64,000 nucleotides of DNA, from NCBI RefSeq assembly GCF_014904795.1, contig NZ_JACZFS010000051.1:1-64000 (forward strand), in the 5' to 3' direction. Shown here piece by piece: positions 35,357 through 44,543 of this stretch. Source of the stretch: Nisaea nitritireducens. Lineage in GTDB: Bacteria; Pseudomonadota; Alphaproteobacteria; Thalassobaculales; Thalassobaculaceae. Each line of letters opens with the position of its first letter. Within the stretch, counting starts at the first letter, position 1. The position numbers and the translations under genes are program-made. Under the pieces are notes generated by a model that was given only the letters and a program-made list of their open reading frames with translations, did no database searches and had not been told where the DNA came from.

Positions 35357-37272
35357 GCCTCTACACGAAATTCATCGCCGCGATCATTCCCATCGTCCTG
35401 CTAGGAACGGGCGCTCTCGGCTACTGGTCCTTCACATATTCAAGGGACGTACTCTACAGAACAGAGCAGCAGGCGATGAACCTGCGGCTAGAGAGTGCGA
35501 TCGACCAGTTTGTCGACCGCCGCTACCGGCTTCTGGAAACCACCGGGCTGAACTCACTGACGTCCTACGTCGATCAGTACAAGTCCGAGGCGCTGACCGA
35601 TTTCAGGACTCTCAGTCAGAAAACCGGCCGGCGCGTTCTGATTTTCAACCGGGACGGCTCCGCCTTGTTCTGCGGCGGCTGCGAGGACGATCTCTTTCCC
35701 GACGGTTGGGGAGAGCTTATATCCGACATCACCGACAAACTCTTCGGAACCCATTACGCAGCCCCCGGCGACCACGCGGTCTTCAGCGCAGCCGGGTTCG
35801 CAAAACCGGAATGGAACTGGGTCGTCCTCCTGACGATCCCGGAGTCCGTGGTCTCAAAGGATGTCGAGGATATCCGGCTGGCGACGATCATCGTCTCTCT
35901 CGCGTCCATACTCGCCGTCGCCGGAATGATCGCCTGGGTATCGCGCAGCCTCCTCGTCACGCCGATTCTGAAGCTCAAGCTGGCGGCGGATTCCATTGCC
36001 CGGCAGGAGCCGATCTCCAGGATCGACATCAACTCGAACGACGAACTCGGCCGCCTCGCCCGGGATATGGAGACGATGTCACAGGCGACCCACGACTATG
36101 TCGAGCGCGCGAACGCCGCGAACAAGGCAAAGTCCGGGTTCCTGGCAACAATGAGCCACGAGATCCGGACGCCCCTGAACGGTGTGCTGGGCATTGCGCA
36201 GCTTCTGGAAGACACCGATCTCGACCCGGACCAGCAACGCAAAGTCTCCAATATCGTGGCCTCCGGCAAGACGCTGCTGGCGATCATCAACGACGTGCTG
36301 GACATGAGCCGGATCGAGTCCGGCGCCATGGAGCTGGAAGACACGGTTTTCGACCTGAAAGAACTGCTGTCCTCGATCATGACCCCGTTCCAGACCGCGG
36401 CCGGACAAAAAGGCCTGACCATACGGGGCGAGTATGCGTTGTCGGAGCCCGCCCAGATGCGCGGCGATCCCGTCCGGCTGCGGCAGATACTCTGGAATCT
36501 GCTCAGTAATGCCGTGAAGTTCACGGATTCAGGCAGTGTCGTGCTCACAGTCAAGGAAGTCAGCGCCGATGCCGCACCGATGTCCGCGCCCTCGCCAGAG
36601 ACGACACGCGGAATTCGCTTTGCCGTAACCGATACCGGCACAGGGATCGCACCGGACCGCCAGGCATCCATTTTCGAGGCCTTCACCCAGGAAGACAGTT
36701 CGATCACCCGGAAGTTCGGAGGCACCGGCCTCGGACTCTCCATCGTCAGTCAGATCGTCGAACTCATGGGCGGCCGGATAGGGATCGAAAGCGAGCTCGG
36801 GAAAGGGACAACGATAGATGTCTTCATTCCCTTCGGCACAGTCACCGCCGAAGAGCTGGAACACTCGAACTCGGCAAAGATGGCGACCACCGGCGACAAG
36901 CGGACACTGCCCGCCTACAGGATCCTTGTCGCGGAAGACAACGCGATCAACGCCATGGTGGTGACGGCCGTCCTCGAAAAACTCGGCCAGAATGTCAGAC
37001 ATGTCGAGAACGGCCGGGAAGCCGTTGACGAAGTCATGCGGGGCGAAACCGACTTCGTCTTCATGGATATCCACATGCCGGAGATGGACGGGATCGAAGC
37101 GACCAGAGAAATCAGAGCCGCCGCATCCAACAACGATATCCCCATCATCGGTCTCACCGCCGAAGCATTCGTCGAGCGACATGCCGAGTTCAGGGACGCC
37201 GGCATGAACGACGTCCTGACCAAGCCCTTCACGGAAGACCAGCTGTTCAAGGTCCTGTCCCGGTACGGGTGA
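35353..37272 (+). CDS. Hybrid sensor histidine kinase with C-terminal receiver domain
   Basis: A 639-residue inner-membrane kinase. Transmembrane segments near residues 8-28 and 178-200 flank a periplasmic sensor domain of about 145 residues; a HAMP-like linker, HisKA with phospho-acceptor His269 ([16 protein letters not shown]), HATPase ([23 protein letters not shown]) and a receiver with Asp572 ([13 protein letters not shown]) follow. It starts with TTG overlapping the TGA of the binding-protein gene (TTGA), so translation is coupled and probably weaker. No phosphotransfer protein or output regulator follows; the next genes are membrane stress proteins. Confidence 0.94.
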   Translation: MSLYTKFIAAIIPIVLLGTGALGYWSFTYSRDVLYRTEQQAMNLRLESAIDQFVDRRYRLLETTGLNSLTSYVDQYKSEALTDFRTLSQKTGRRVLIFNRDGSALFCGGCEDDLFPDGWGELISDITDKLFGTHYAAPGDHAVFSAAGFAKPEWNWVVLLTIPESVVSKDVEDIRLATIIVSLASILAVAGMIAWVSRSLLVTPILKLKLAADSIARQEPISRIDINSNDELGRLARDMETMSQATHDYVERANAANKAKSGFLATMSHEIRTPLNGVLGIAQLLEDTDLDPDQQRKVSNIVASGKTLLAIINDVLDMSRIESGAMELEDTVFDLKELLSSIMTPFQTAAGQKGLTIRGEYALSEPAQMRGDPVRLRQILWNLLSNAVKFTDSGSVVLTVKEVSADAAPMSAPSPETTRGIRFAVTDTGTGIAPDRQASIFEAFTQEDSSITRKFGGTGLGLSIVSQIVELMGGRIGIESELGKGTTIDVFIPFGTVTAEELEHSNSAKMATTGDKRTLPAYRILVAEDNAINAMVVTAVLEKLGQNVRHVENGREAVDEVMRGETDFVFMDIHMPEMDGIEATREIRAAASNNDIPIIGLTAEAFVERHAEFRDAGMNDVLTKPFTEDQLFKVLSRYG

Positions 37273-37377
37273 TAGCCGGGCTCCCAACAAGGCATTCGGC
37301 CAGGACATTCAGCGAAGGAACCTTATCCGCATCCCGGCGTTATAGTTCAAACCGGAACGCTTCCCGAGGATAGAGAC

Positions 37378-37539
37378 ATGACCATACTCCGACTGATCCT
37401 GACCATCCTCCTGCCGCCTCTTGGCGTCTTCCTGACTGTGGGGATCGGCGGCCATTTCTGGCTGAATATCCTGCTGACGATCCTGGGATACATTCCCGGT
37501 ATCGTTCACGGGGTGTGGGTCATCGCGAAACGGTCATGA
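37378..37539 (+). CDS. Pmp3/YqaE-family small membrane protein
   Basis: A 53-residue hydrophobic protein, MTILRLILTILLPPLGVFLT at the start and GYIPGIVHGVWVIAKRS at the end, with two membrane helices. This is the stress-induced proteolipid Pmp3 (UPF0057) family, linked to membrane potential and salt tolerance in other organisms. Its stop codon overlaps the start of the BON-MscS channel gene (ATGA), so the two membrane-stress genes are coupled. Confidence 0.9.
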   Translation: MTILRLILTILLPPLGVFLTVGIGGHFWLNILLTILGYIPGIVHGVWVIAKRS

Positions 37540-38966
37540 TCGTGCGGCGCCGGGCGGCCCTGGCCGGGATAGCCGTTATTGTCATGCTATGCCTTGCGGC
37601 CGTCACCGGGCCAGCGGGAGCGCAAGAGAGCTCTCCCGAGGCGGGTGACGTTACCGCGGCGCCGCAGGCCGTTGCCGTCACGCCGGTCGCGCACGACGAT
37701 GAGATCGCCACCCGGATCGAGGACATTCTGCAAGCGACGGGCTGGTACCCCGACATTGAGGTCAACGCGACCGACGGCGTTGTCTTCCTCGACGGCGTCA
37801 CCGGGTCCGACGAGCACCGCGGATGGGCACGCGACCTTGCCTCCAAAACCCAGGACGTGGTTGCCGTTGTCAACCGGATCACGGTCAAGCCCGAGATCGA
37901 CTGGAGCTTCCGGCCGGCCACCTCCGAAATCACAATACTCCTGCGTAACGGGCTCGCCAGCCTGCCGCTAGTGGTTCTGGCGCTGGTGATCCTGCCATTG
38001 GCGTTCTTCGCCGCCATATTCGTGGCACGGATGATTGAATGGATATTGCGCGACCAGGTCGACTCACCGTTCCTGCGCAGCGTCATCGCACGGACAGCGG
38101 CGATCCCGGTCTTCCTGATCGGCCTCTATATCGTGTTGCAGGTTGCTGGCCTGACCCAGCTCGCCCTGTCAATCCTCGGCGGTGCCGGGGTGGCCGGCAT
38201 CATTGTTGGCTTCGCGTTCCGCGACATTGCCGAAAACTTTCTGGCGAGCCTCCTGCTCAGCATTCGGCAACCTTTCCGGCGTGGCGACTATATCGCTGTC
38301 GGCGGACAGGAAGGCACGGTCCAGAGCATGAATACCCGCAGCACGCTTCTGATGTCGCTCGAAGGCAATCATATCCAGATCCCGAACGCGACAGTGTTCA
38401 AGAACACCATCGTGAACTACAGCGCTGCCCCCGCCCGCCAGGAATTCCTCGAAATCGGCGTCGGCTACGATGTATCGATCGCCGTCGCGCAGGAGATCAT
38501 CCGCAAGGTTCTTGTCGACCACGCCGCCGTTCTGGAAGAACCGGAGGAGCCGCTTGTCCTGGTAGACTCCCTCGGCAGTTCGACCGTCAACCTGCGTGCC
38601 TATTTCTGGTTCGACGGCAGGGCCTATTCGGTTCTCAAGATCAGGTCCGCCCTGCTTCGCTTGGTTAAGAAGGCCCTGATCGAGGAGCACATCTCGATGC
38701 CCGATCACGCGCGCGAAGTCATCTTCCCCCAGGGAGTCCCGGTCATTTCCATGGACGGCTCCCCGGAGGCGCCGCAACCAGCATATGCGCCAGCCATTGA
38801 AGCGATCCCCGCGCCAGCGCCGGAAGTACCGGAATCCGGTGCCTCCGCAACCACATCGGAGGGTGATCTGGAAAATGAAATCGAATCCCTGGAACGCCAC
38901 GCCGCCTCTGCCGACATTCCGGAAGCTGAAGAGGACCTGCTGTCCACATCCGACACCAAGCCCTAG
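37536..38966 (+). CDS. MscS-family mechanosensitive channel with N-terminal BON domain
   Basis: A 476-residue membrane protein. A signal peptide (to about residue 29) is followed by a periplasmic BON domain (about 45-120, RIEDILQATGWYPDIEVNAT to AVVNRITV), three membrane helices (about 140-250) and the MscS pore and beta domain (GVAGIIVGFAFRDIAENFLAS, FRRGDYIAVGGQEGTVQSMN). A proline- and acid-rich tail of about 70 residues ends it. It should gate on membrane tension and release solutes on hypo-osmotic shock. The ATG overlaps the Pmp3 stop. Confidence 0.94.
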   Translation: MIVRRRAALAGIAVIVMLCLAAVTGPAGAQESSPEAGDVTAAPQAVAVTPVAHDDEIATRIEDILQATGWYPDIEVNATDGVVFLDGVTGSDEHRGWARDLASKTQDVVAVVNRITVKPEIDWSFRPATSEITILLRNGLASLPLVVLALVILPLAFFAAIFVARMIEWILRDQVDSPFLRSVIARTAAIPVFLIGLYIVLQVAGLTQLALSILGGAGVAGIIVGFAFRDIAENFLASLLLSIRQPFRRGDYIAVGGQEGTVQSMNTRSTLLMSLEGNHIQIPNATVFKNTIVNYSAAPARQEFLEIGVGYDVSIAVAQEIIRKVLVDHAAVLEEPEEPLVLVDSLGSSTVNLRAYFWFDGRAYSVLKIRSALLRLVKKALIEEHISMPDHAREVIFPQGVPVISMDGSPEAPQPAYAPAIEAIPAPAPEVPESGASATTSEGDLENEIESLERHAASADIPEAEEDLLSTSDTKP

Positions 38967-39373
38967 CACTGGCTCCCTTTAGCGGCATCGACCTCGCGGG
39001 CGAAGTGCTCCCGCAGCAAAGCCGCGTTCCACAGGTTGGCCTTGAAACCGACGTCAAAGATATCGCCGACCAGCGGGACCGCGCCGATCACAAGGTCGAT
39101 GGCGGTATTCGCAGCCATCCGTGCCCGCAGCGGGAAAGGCACGCCCAGCCGACGCGCCTGTATCACAATATAGATCGAGAATAGCGCGGTGGTGCCGTCG
39201 CCAAGACCGGGGATCAGCCCGGCCAGTGCATCCAGCCCGAACCGGATATCGGTGCCCGGAACCCGAAAACGACTGTCCAACCAGTAGGCCAGCGTCTCAA
39301 GCCTGTCGATCTCGCGTTGTCGGTCTTCCGAACAGGCCGTGGCGCATCTTCCGGCTGGTTTTTTGGCCTTCAT
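38963..39373 (-). CDS. DUF4112 membrane-associated protein
   Basis: A 136-residue protein with the DUF4112 signature LDSRFRVPGTDIRFGLDALA, GLIPGLGDGTTALFSIYIV and AVPLVGDIFDVGFKANLWNA. Two hydrophobic stretches are present. The function of the family is unknown. Its stop overlaps the end of the channel gene on the opposite strand by 4 bases. Confidence 0.9.
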   Translation of the reverse strand: MKAKKPAGRCATACSEDRQREIDRLETLAYWLDSRFRVPGTDIRFGLDALAGLIPGLGDGTTALFSIYIVIQARRLGVPFPLRARMAANTAIDLVIGAVPLVGDIFDVGFKANLWNAALLREHFAREVDAAKGSQC

Positions 39374-39541
39374 CGCTGTCTCCGGTCCATGATCTCAACA
39401 CCTGTGCCTCCTTGAGATAACGCTCGCCGGTCCCTGCGGTTCCAATTGGACAAAACTGTGAAGAGCCAGCTTTTGCAAGGCTTAGGGCGATGCGCTACGG
39501 TCCGGAAAATTACCCCTCCGACAAGAATGGATTAGGCTCTG

Positions 39542-39931
39542 ATGAGGAACAAGCTAACGCCTTGGGCTCCGACGATACTCAGCATTACCCGTGCAATCGC
39601 CGGCCTGATCTTCATGGCACACGGCACGCAAAAAATTCTTGGCTTTCCGGTCGGCGGACATACGCCGGCGATGTTTTCCATGCCATGGACGGCAGGCGTC
39701 ATAGAGCTGACCTGCGGCGCACTCATCGCCATCGGATTTCTGACACGCCCCGCCGCGTTCCTGTCATCCGGCCTGATGGCCGTTGGCTACTGGATCGCTC
39801 ACGCACCGCGCGATTTCTTCCCGGTGAACAATGGCGGTGACGCTGCAATCCTCTATTGTTTCCTGTTCCTCTATCTGGTTTTCGCCGGGCCCGGTCCGCT
39901 GAGCATCGATGGCATACGCCGCCGCGCCTGA
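39542..39931 (+). CDS. DoxX-family membrane protein
   Basis: A 129-residue protein with four membrane helices and the DoxX pattern ARAIAGLIFMAHGTQKILGF, VGGHTPAMFSMPWTAGVIEL and APRDFFPVNNGGDAAILYCFLFLYL. DoxX proteins are small quinone- or redox-associated membrane proteins of uncertain role. It stands alone between DUF4112 and an adenosine deaminase-like gene. Confidence 0.92.
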   Translation: MRNKLTPWAPTILSITRAIAGLIFMAHGTQKILGFPVGGHTPAMFSMPWTAGVIELTCGALIAIGFLTRPAAFLSSGLMAVGYWIAHAPRDFFPVNNGGDAAILYCFLFLYLVFAGPGPLSIDGIRRRA

Positions 39932-40036
39932 GCAAGGAACGCATTGATCCAGGGCACACCGCCCAGACAACATAAACGTGCATAAAAAATGATCCGCATA
40001 TACTCTGTATTCACCCTCACGAAGAAGGAGCAGATG

Positions 40037-41590
40037 ATGCGGATCACCTCGATCATGGCTGTACTTGCCCTGGGGCTCGGCGCCTGCACCGGTACCCCAT
40101 ACGGCAGCCCGGAAAGCCGTACCAGCGCTCACTTCGAGGCAATCCGGGACGACCGCACACTGACCCGCGCCTTCCTGCAGGAGATGCCGAAGGGTGCGGA
40201 TCTGCACACCCATCTCTCCGGCGCCGTCTATGCCGAGGCCTATATCCGCTGGGCCGCCGATCCGGATCTCCAGCTTTGCTACGACCCGGGCGCCCGGTCG
40301 ATCGTGCAATGCGCCACCCACGTCCCGCCAATGGCGAAGCCGGATTGCAAAAGCGCGACGCAGGTGCGGATGAGTGATGCCGCGCAGAGCGATGCCTGCA
40401 TCGCGGCCATCACCGATAATCTCTCAATGCGCAATTTTCAGCCCAACCCACTCTGGGACGAGCGTTCCGGCCACGACCAGTTCTTCTCCACCTTCGCCCG
40501 GTTCGGCGCTATTTCCGGTGAGCGCAAGGCAGAGAGCCTTGCCTGGCTCGCGCGGAACGCGGCGCTGCAGAACGTGGTCTATGTCGAGCCGATGATGACG
40601 CTGGGTTGGGTCAATCCGCCGACTCTCGGCGTGACGCAGAAACTCGCCGGCGGTAGCGACAAGGATCTCGCGGCCTTCGAGAAGGCGCTGCTCGATCACG
40701 GTTTCGGTAAACTGGTGGATCAGGGTGCGAAGGTGTTGAACGACGCTATGGCTGGCGCCCGGGAACAGATGGGCTGCGGCACCGCCAGTCCCGAGCCGGG
40801 CTGTACCGTGACGCTCCGCCAGCTCGGCCAGAGCATCCGGACACAGCCGCCGGAAAACACCTTTGCGCAGGTCATGCTGCATTACATGATCGCGGAGCGG
40901 GAAAAGCTCAGCGTCGGGGTGAATTTCGTCGCGCCGGAGGACTATCACGTCGCGCTCCGGGACTATTCCCTGCACATGAAGATCTTCGGCTATTTCAAAC
41001 GGAAGTATGAGACGGTCGGCCTGTCCCTGCATGCTGGCGAGCTCTGGCTCGGCGTCACAGAGTTGAAGGACATGACCTTCCATATCCGGGAAGCCGTGGA
41101 GATTGCTGGCGTCGACCGCATCGGCCACGGCGTCGATATCGGCTTCGAGAAAGACAGCGGCGCGTTGATCGAGCGGATGGCGAAGGACGGCATCGCCGTC
41201 GAGATCAACCTTTCCAGTAACGAGCAGATCCTCGGCGTCGCCGGCAAGGATCACCCGTTCCCGACCTATCTGAAGGCGGGAGTGCCGGTGATGCTCTCCA
41301 CCGACGACGAGGGTGTCGAGCGCATCGACCTCACCAGTCAGTACCAACTCGCCAGCGAGCGGTATGGCCTCAGCTATGTCGCCCTCAAAACCCTGTCGCG
41401 GCAAAGCCTGGAGAAGAGCTTTCTAAGCGGGAAATCCCTCTGGCACGACTTCCGCACACTCCTGCCCGTGGCAGCGTGCGGGAAAGGCTTTGCGACATCG
41501 GCCTGCAAAGCCTTCCTGCACGACAGCGACAAAGCCCGTGCACAGGTTGAACTGGAGACGCGGATCAAAGCCTTTGAAGCGCAGTGGTGA
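40037..41590 (+). CDS. Adenosine deaminase-like lipoprotein, probably extracytoplasmic
   Basis: A 517-residue protein of the metal-dependent adenosine/AMP deaminase superfamily. The start at 40037 (or the adjacent ATG at 40034) has GAAGGAG just upstream and gives a lipoprotein signal ending LGLGACTG. Active-site motifs are present: GADLHTHLSGAVYAE (metal His pair), SLHAGELWLG (His and catalytic Glu-like), DRIGHGVDIGF and MLSTDDEGVERIDLTSQY (Asp). Secretion suggests scavenging of extracellular nucleosides. The long middle part with four extra Cys (residues about 90-145) is unusual for cytoplasmic ADA. Confidence 0.88.
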   Translation: MRITSIMAVLALGLGACTGTPYGSPESRTSAHFEAIRDDRTLTRAFLQEMPKGADLHTHLSGAVYAEAYIRWAADPDLQLCYDPGARSIVQCATHVPPMAKPDCKSATQVRMSDAAQSDACIAAITDNLSMRNFQPNPLWDERSGHDQFFSTFARFGAISGERKAESLAWLARNAALQNVVYVEPMMTLGWVNPPTLGVTQKLAGGSDKDLAAFEKALLDHGFGKLVDQGAKVLNDAMAGAREQMGCGTASPEPGCTVTLRQLGQSIRTQPPENTFAQVMLHYMIAEREKLSVGVNFVAPEDYHVALRDYSLHMKIFGYFKRKYETVGLSLHAGELWLGVTELKDMTFHIREAVEIAGVDRIGHGVDIGFEKDSGALIERMAKDGIAVEINLSSNEQILGVAGKDHPFPTYLKAGVPVMLSTDDEGVERIDLTSQYQLASERYGLSYVALKTLSRQSLEKSFLSGKSLWHDFRTLLPVAACGKGFATSACKAFLHDSDKARAQVELETRIKAFEAQW

Positions 41591-41605
41591 CAAACCGGGT
41601 CCCTA

Positions 41606-42643
41606 CTAAAGGATCTCGTCCTCGTCGAGCAGCGGGTCGTTGGCGAATTCTTCCTCGATCGCACCCATCGTTCCCTCCATTGAAGCGGAACGCGGGAGCT
41701 GGGCGACATGGTAGAGAGCATCGCCCTGATTGACGGACGGATGGTTCGTGCGGCCGACGATCAGCCCGGACACTTCACTTTTTAGTTCCGTTTCCTTTTC
41801 GCCGAACGGATCGGCGATGTAGCCCATGGTATCGCCCTTGCGGACAACATCGCCGACATTGCGCGATGTCCGGAAGATGCCGCCCTCGGTAGCCCGAAGC
41901 CAGGCAGACTTCTCAACCAGTGGCGGCGCCACATTGCCGATCTTGATGCTGCGCGCACTGATCATGCCGAGTTGCTTCAGCACCTTGAGGATACCCTTGA
42001 CGCCAACCCGCGCTGAAAACTCATCCAACCGCAGGGCCTCACCTGCCTCATAGAGCAATATAGGCACGCCTATTTTCGCGGCCGCCGCACGAAGCGATCC
42101 CTCACGCAAAGCCGACTTGATAATCACAGGGGGTTCGAACACACGTGCAAGTTCCAGCGCCTTCGTATCGTCGGCATTGATCCGGATTTGCGGCAGGTTC
42201 ACGCGATGCACCGCAGCCGAATGCAGGTCGATGCCAAGATCGCACAGCGAAACCACATCGTTGAGGAACCGGTATGCAAGCTGGCTGGCGAGGGAGCCGG
42301 TCTGGCTCCCCGGGAAGCTCCGGTTAAGGTCGCGGCGGTCGGGAAGATAGCGGCTGTGACTGATGAAGCCAAAGGCATTGACGATCGGCACCAGCAGAAG
42401 CGTTCCGGAAACCCGCTTCAGCGCGGAGCTCCTCGCGAGCCTGCGGATGACCTCTACACCGATAATCTCATCGCCGTGCACGGCCGCGCTGACGAATACC
42501 GTCGGCCCGTCCTTACGACCATGGATGACCTGGACCGGCAGGCTCATCGGGGTGTGATTGGAAAGCACGCTCAGCGGAATATCGACAATCCGGCGGGTGC
42601 CGGGGGAGATTTCCTCTCCCCCGATCTGGAATGGCTTACGCAA
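41606..42643 (-). CDS. AstE/AspA-type zinc carboxypeptidase of the RimK cluster
   Basis: A 345-residue succinylglutamate desuccinylase/aspartoacylase-family hydrolase. The zinc ligands lie in [14 protein letters not shown] and [16 protein letters not shown]; a C-terminal lipoyl-like beta domain follows ([20 protein letters not shown]). I place the start at a TTG (42643), which lies 5 bases inside the end of rimK, has AAGAAGG upstream and gives [18 protein letters not shown]; longer starts only read through rimK out of frame. In RimK clusters such enzymes are thought to remove glutamyl residues. Confidence 0.88.
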   Translation of the reverse strand: MRKPFQIGGEEISPGTRRIVDIPLSVLSNHTPMSLPVQVIHGRKDGPTVFVSAAVHGDEIIGVEVIRRLARSSALKRVSGTLLLVPIVNAFGFISHSRYLPDRRDLNRSFPGSQTGSLASQLAYRFLNDVVSLCDLGIDLHSAAVHRVNLPQIRINADDTKALELARVFEPPVIIKSALREGSLRAAAAKIGVPILLYEAGEALRLDEFSARVGVKGILKVLKQLGMISARSIKIGNVAPPLVEKSAWLRATEGGIFRTSRNVGDVVRKGDTMGYIADPFGEKETELKSEVSGLIVGRTNHPSVNQGDALYHVAQLPRSASMEGTMGAIEEEFANDPLLDEDEIL

Positions 42644-43565
42644 CTGCGACCTTCTTGCGGCTCTTGCCGCCCTTGGTCCGCGTCCGGCCGGCACGGGCGT
42701 TCTTCTCCAGGAACTCGATGATCTTACCGGCCACATCGACACCGGTCGCCTTCTCGACCCCTTCGAGACCCGGTGAGGAGTTGACCTCCATCACCACCGG
42801 CCCGTCATTGGAGCGCAGCATGTCGACACCGCAGACATTGAGCCCCATCGCGTTCGCAGCCTTGAGCGCCGTCGTCCGTTCGGCAGCGGTGATCTTGATC
42901 GCTTCCGCTGAGCCGCCACGATGCAGGTTGGACCGGAAGTCGCCCTCCTTGCCGCGGCGGATCATCGCCGCCACGACCTTTTCGCCGACCACGAGGCAGC
43001 GGATATCCTCGCCGTTCGCTTCCTTCACGAACTGCTGGACGAGGATGTTCGTCTTCACCCCGCCAAAGGCCTGAATAATGCTCTCGGCCGCTTTCGGCGT
43101 TTCGCCGAGCACGACACCGATACCCTGGGTTCCTTCGAGCAGCTTGATGATGACCGGCGCGCCGCCGGCAATGCGCAGCAGCTCTTCGGCATCGGAGGTC
43201 CGGTGTGCGAAGACCGTGACGGGAAGCCCCACGCCTTCACGCGACAGGAGCTGCATGCTGCGCAGCTTGTCGCGGGAGCGGGAGATACCGACCGATTCAT
43301 TCAGCGGATAAACGTCCATCATCTCGAACTGGCGCAGAACCGCCGTCCCGAAGAACGTCACCGACGCACCGATACGCGGAATAATCGCGTCATAGCCGGT
43401 CAGGGAGTTCCCCTTGTAGTGCACTTCCGGGTCATTCGACGCAATGTCGATGAAACAGCGCAGGTGATCGATGACATCGATATCGTGTCCCCGCTCTTCG
43501 GCTGCCTCGACAAGGCGCCGGTGGGAGTAGAGTTCAGGATTGCGGCAAAGAAGACCAATCTTCAT
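42636..43565 (-). CDS. rimK: RimK-type ATP-grasp glutamate ligase
   Basis: A 309-residue ATP-grasp enzyme that adds Glu residues to a carboxylate, in E. coli the C-terminus of ribosomal protein S6. Motifs include the N-terminal [59 protein letters not shown] (ATP loop) and [20 protein letters not shown] (metal residues). A basic tail ([15 protein letters not shown]) extends the usual C-terminus. It overlaps rimB upstream by one base and the AstE-like gene downstream by 8. Confidence 0.95.
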   Translation of the reverse strand: MKIGLLCRNPELYSHRRLVEAAEERGHDIDVIDHLRCFIDIASNDPEVHYKGNSLTGYDAIIPRIGASVTFFGTAVLRQFEMMDVYPLNESVGISRSRDKLRSMQLLSREGVGLPVTVFAHRTSDAEELLRIAGGAPVIIKLLEGTQGIGVVLGETPKAAESIIQAFGGVKTNILVQQFVKEANGEDIRCLVVGEKVVAAMIRRGKEGDFRSNLHRGGSAEAIKITAAERTTALKAANAMGLNVCGVDMLRSNDGPVVMEVNSSPGLEGVEKATGVDVAGKIIEFLEKNARAGRTRTKGGKSRKKVAVA

Positions 43566-44053
43566 TAGCTTGTCCTTTCAGTCTTTACCTTGGTTGAACC
43601 TGTTTTCTGCTTCCGGCCCGCCATGAACGAGCTTCCCGGATCGATAAGAAAGCGATCCCGGACAGCCTGACGGCCCAGAAGCATCCGGAACCCGAGCGGA
43701 TCACGATCCGCCAGGGTGATTTCGATCGGCCAGGTAAGGCCGGCGAGCGAAACATCGGTCGAGATGACGTAGCGAACGTCCTTGTGACCGCTGGAACTCG
43801 TCACCTCGCGCATGTCCTGCACTTCGGCGACGCACTCAACAGCGGGCAGGCGGTAGCGCTGCCTTGGGTGCACGACAAAGGCGACATGCGGCGCTCCGTG
43901 ATCGGTGAATTGACGAACGTCGAAAGCGTGCAGCGCGGACGTCCGGGCACCGGTATCGATCTTGGTCTTGATCCGTTCGATCCCGAGCTCACCGAGAGAC
44001 ACCCATTCGCGCCACCCGATCACCGGCAACCGTTCTTCCTGATGACGCTTCAT
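43565..44053 (-). CDS. rimB: RimB-type retropepsin-like protease
   Basis: A 162-residue member of the family once called ATP-dependent zinc protease, now seen as retropepsin-like. The aspartic motif [15 protein letters not shown] is near residue 30, and [20 protein letters not shown] marks the C-terminal half. In Pseudomonas RimB acts with RimK on S6. The start overlaps the stop of the unknown gene upstream by 4 bases; its stop shares one base with the rimK start. Confidence 0.92.
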   Translation of the reverse strand: MKRHQEERLPVIGWREWVSLGELGIERIKTKIDTGARTSALHAFDVRQFTDHGAPHVAFVVHPRQRYRLPAVECVAEVQDMREVTSSSGHKDVRYVISTDVSLAGLTWPIEITLADRDPLGFRMLLGRQAVRDRFLIDPGSSFMAGRKQKTGSTKVKTERTS

Positions 44054-44418
44054 ACGCCCTCGTCACTTGCAGCTTCGTCCGCCTCGGCCGCCGAGCTTTC
44101 CTCCACAACCGCGCCAACAGGAAACTCCATGGCGGCGGCAATCACGCTCTCGTTCACGCGCCGGTAACTGACAAAGGTCTGCTGACTGACAACGATGAAG
44201 TAGGTTTCAAGATCGATCAGCAGATATCCCATCTCATAGAGCGAGCGCCGCAGCTCCTCGATCTGCTCCGGCCAGAGCCGCCGCACGCCCATCAGCTGGC
44301 GCATCAGCTTCATCGAAATCCGGTACCGCCCGCGCGGCTTCCCCGCGAAGGGATGCTCGTAAAGCGCTACCAAGCGAGTGCGTACATCCACGTAATCGAT
44401 ATCCACGTCGTCACCCAT
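44050..44418 (-). CDS. Unknown protein heading the RimB-RimK cluster
   Basis: A 122-residue protein that I cannot assign. It is likely cytoplasmic, with a basic N-terminal half (LVALYEHPFAGKPRGRYRIS, MKLMRQLMGVRRLWPEQIEE), a hydrophobic middle (YLLIDLETYFIVVSQQTFVS) and a very acidic Glu/Ala/Ser tail of about 25 residues ending EEDEAA-like. It is the first gene of the leftward operon, its stop overlapping rimB by 4 bases, so a role in the same pathway is likely. The Glu-rich, flexible tail makes it a possible substrate of RimK (inference). Confidence 0.8.
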   Translation of the reverse strand: MGDDVDIDYVDVRTRLVALYEHPFAGKPRGRYRISMKLMRQLMGVRRLWPEQIEELRRSLYEMGYLLIDLETYFIVVSQQTFVSYRRVNESVIAAAMEFPVGAVVEESSAAEADEAASDEGV

Positions 44419-44458
44419 AATTCCGTCGCCACATTTCGGAACCTAAAATATAAATTTT

Positions 44459-44495
44459 ATTCGCTATAGCAAATATTTTTTTGACTAAAGCGAAT
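44459..44495. promoter_or_regulatory. Operator-like repeats in front of the CNNM gene
   Basis: A near-palindrome ATTCGCTATAGCAAAT (44459-44474) is followed 21 bases on (two helical turns) by AGCGAAT (44489-44495); both right halves continue as AATATTTTT. ATTCGCT and AGCGAAT are exact inverted copies. The last copy lies between the candidate -35 and -10, where a bound protein would block RNA polymerase. Confidence 0.55.
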
Positions 44496-44508
44496 ATTTT
44501 TATATATT
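44481..44508 (+). promoter_or_regulatory. Candidate promoter of the CNNM-MscS-MgtE operon
   Basis: TTGACT (44481-44486) and TATATT (44503-44508) are spaced by 16 bases in AT-rich DNA, about 35 bases before the chosen TTG start. Confidence 0.6.
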
Positions 44509-44543
44509 CCGCCGATCAATCAAAGAGATTTCGGAGAGCCGAA

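Noticed and set aside
42644-42742. N-terminal extension of the AstE-like gene into rimK
   Set aside because: The extra 33 codons only read rimK in another frame; family proteins begin at MRKPFQIGG, reached by the TTG at 42643.
44481-44543. Earlier TTG start for the CNNM gene
   Set aside because: It falls on the candidate -35 box and has no ribosome site; the TTG at 44544 has GGAGAG upstream.
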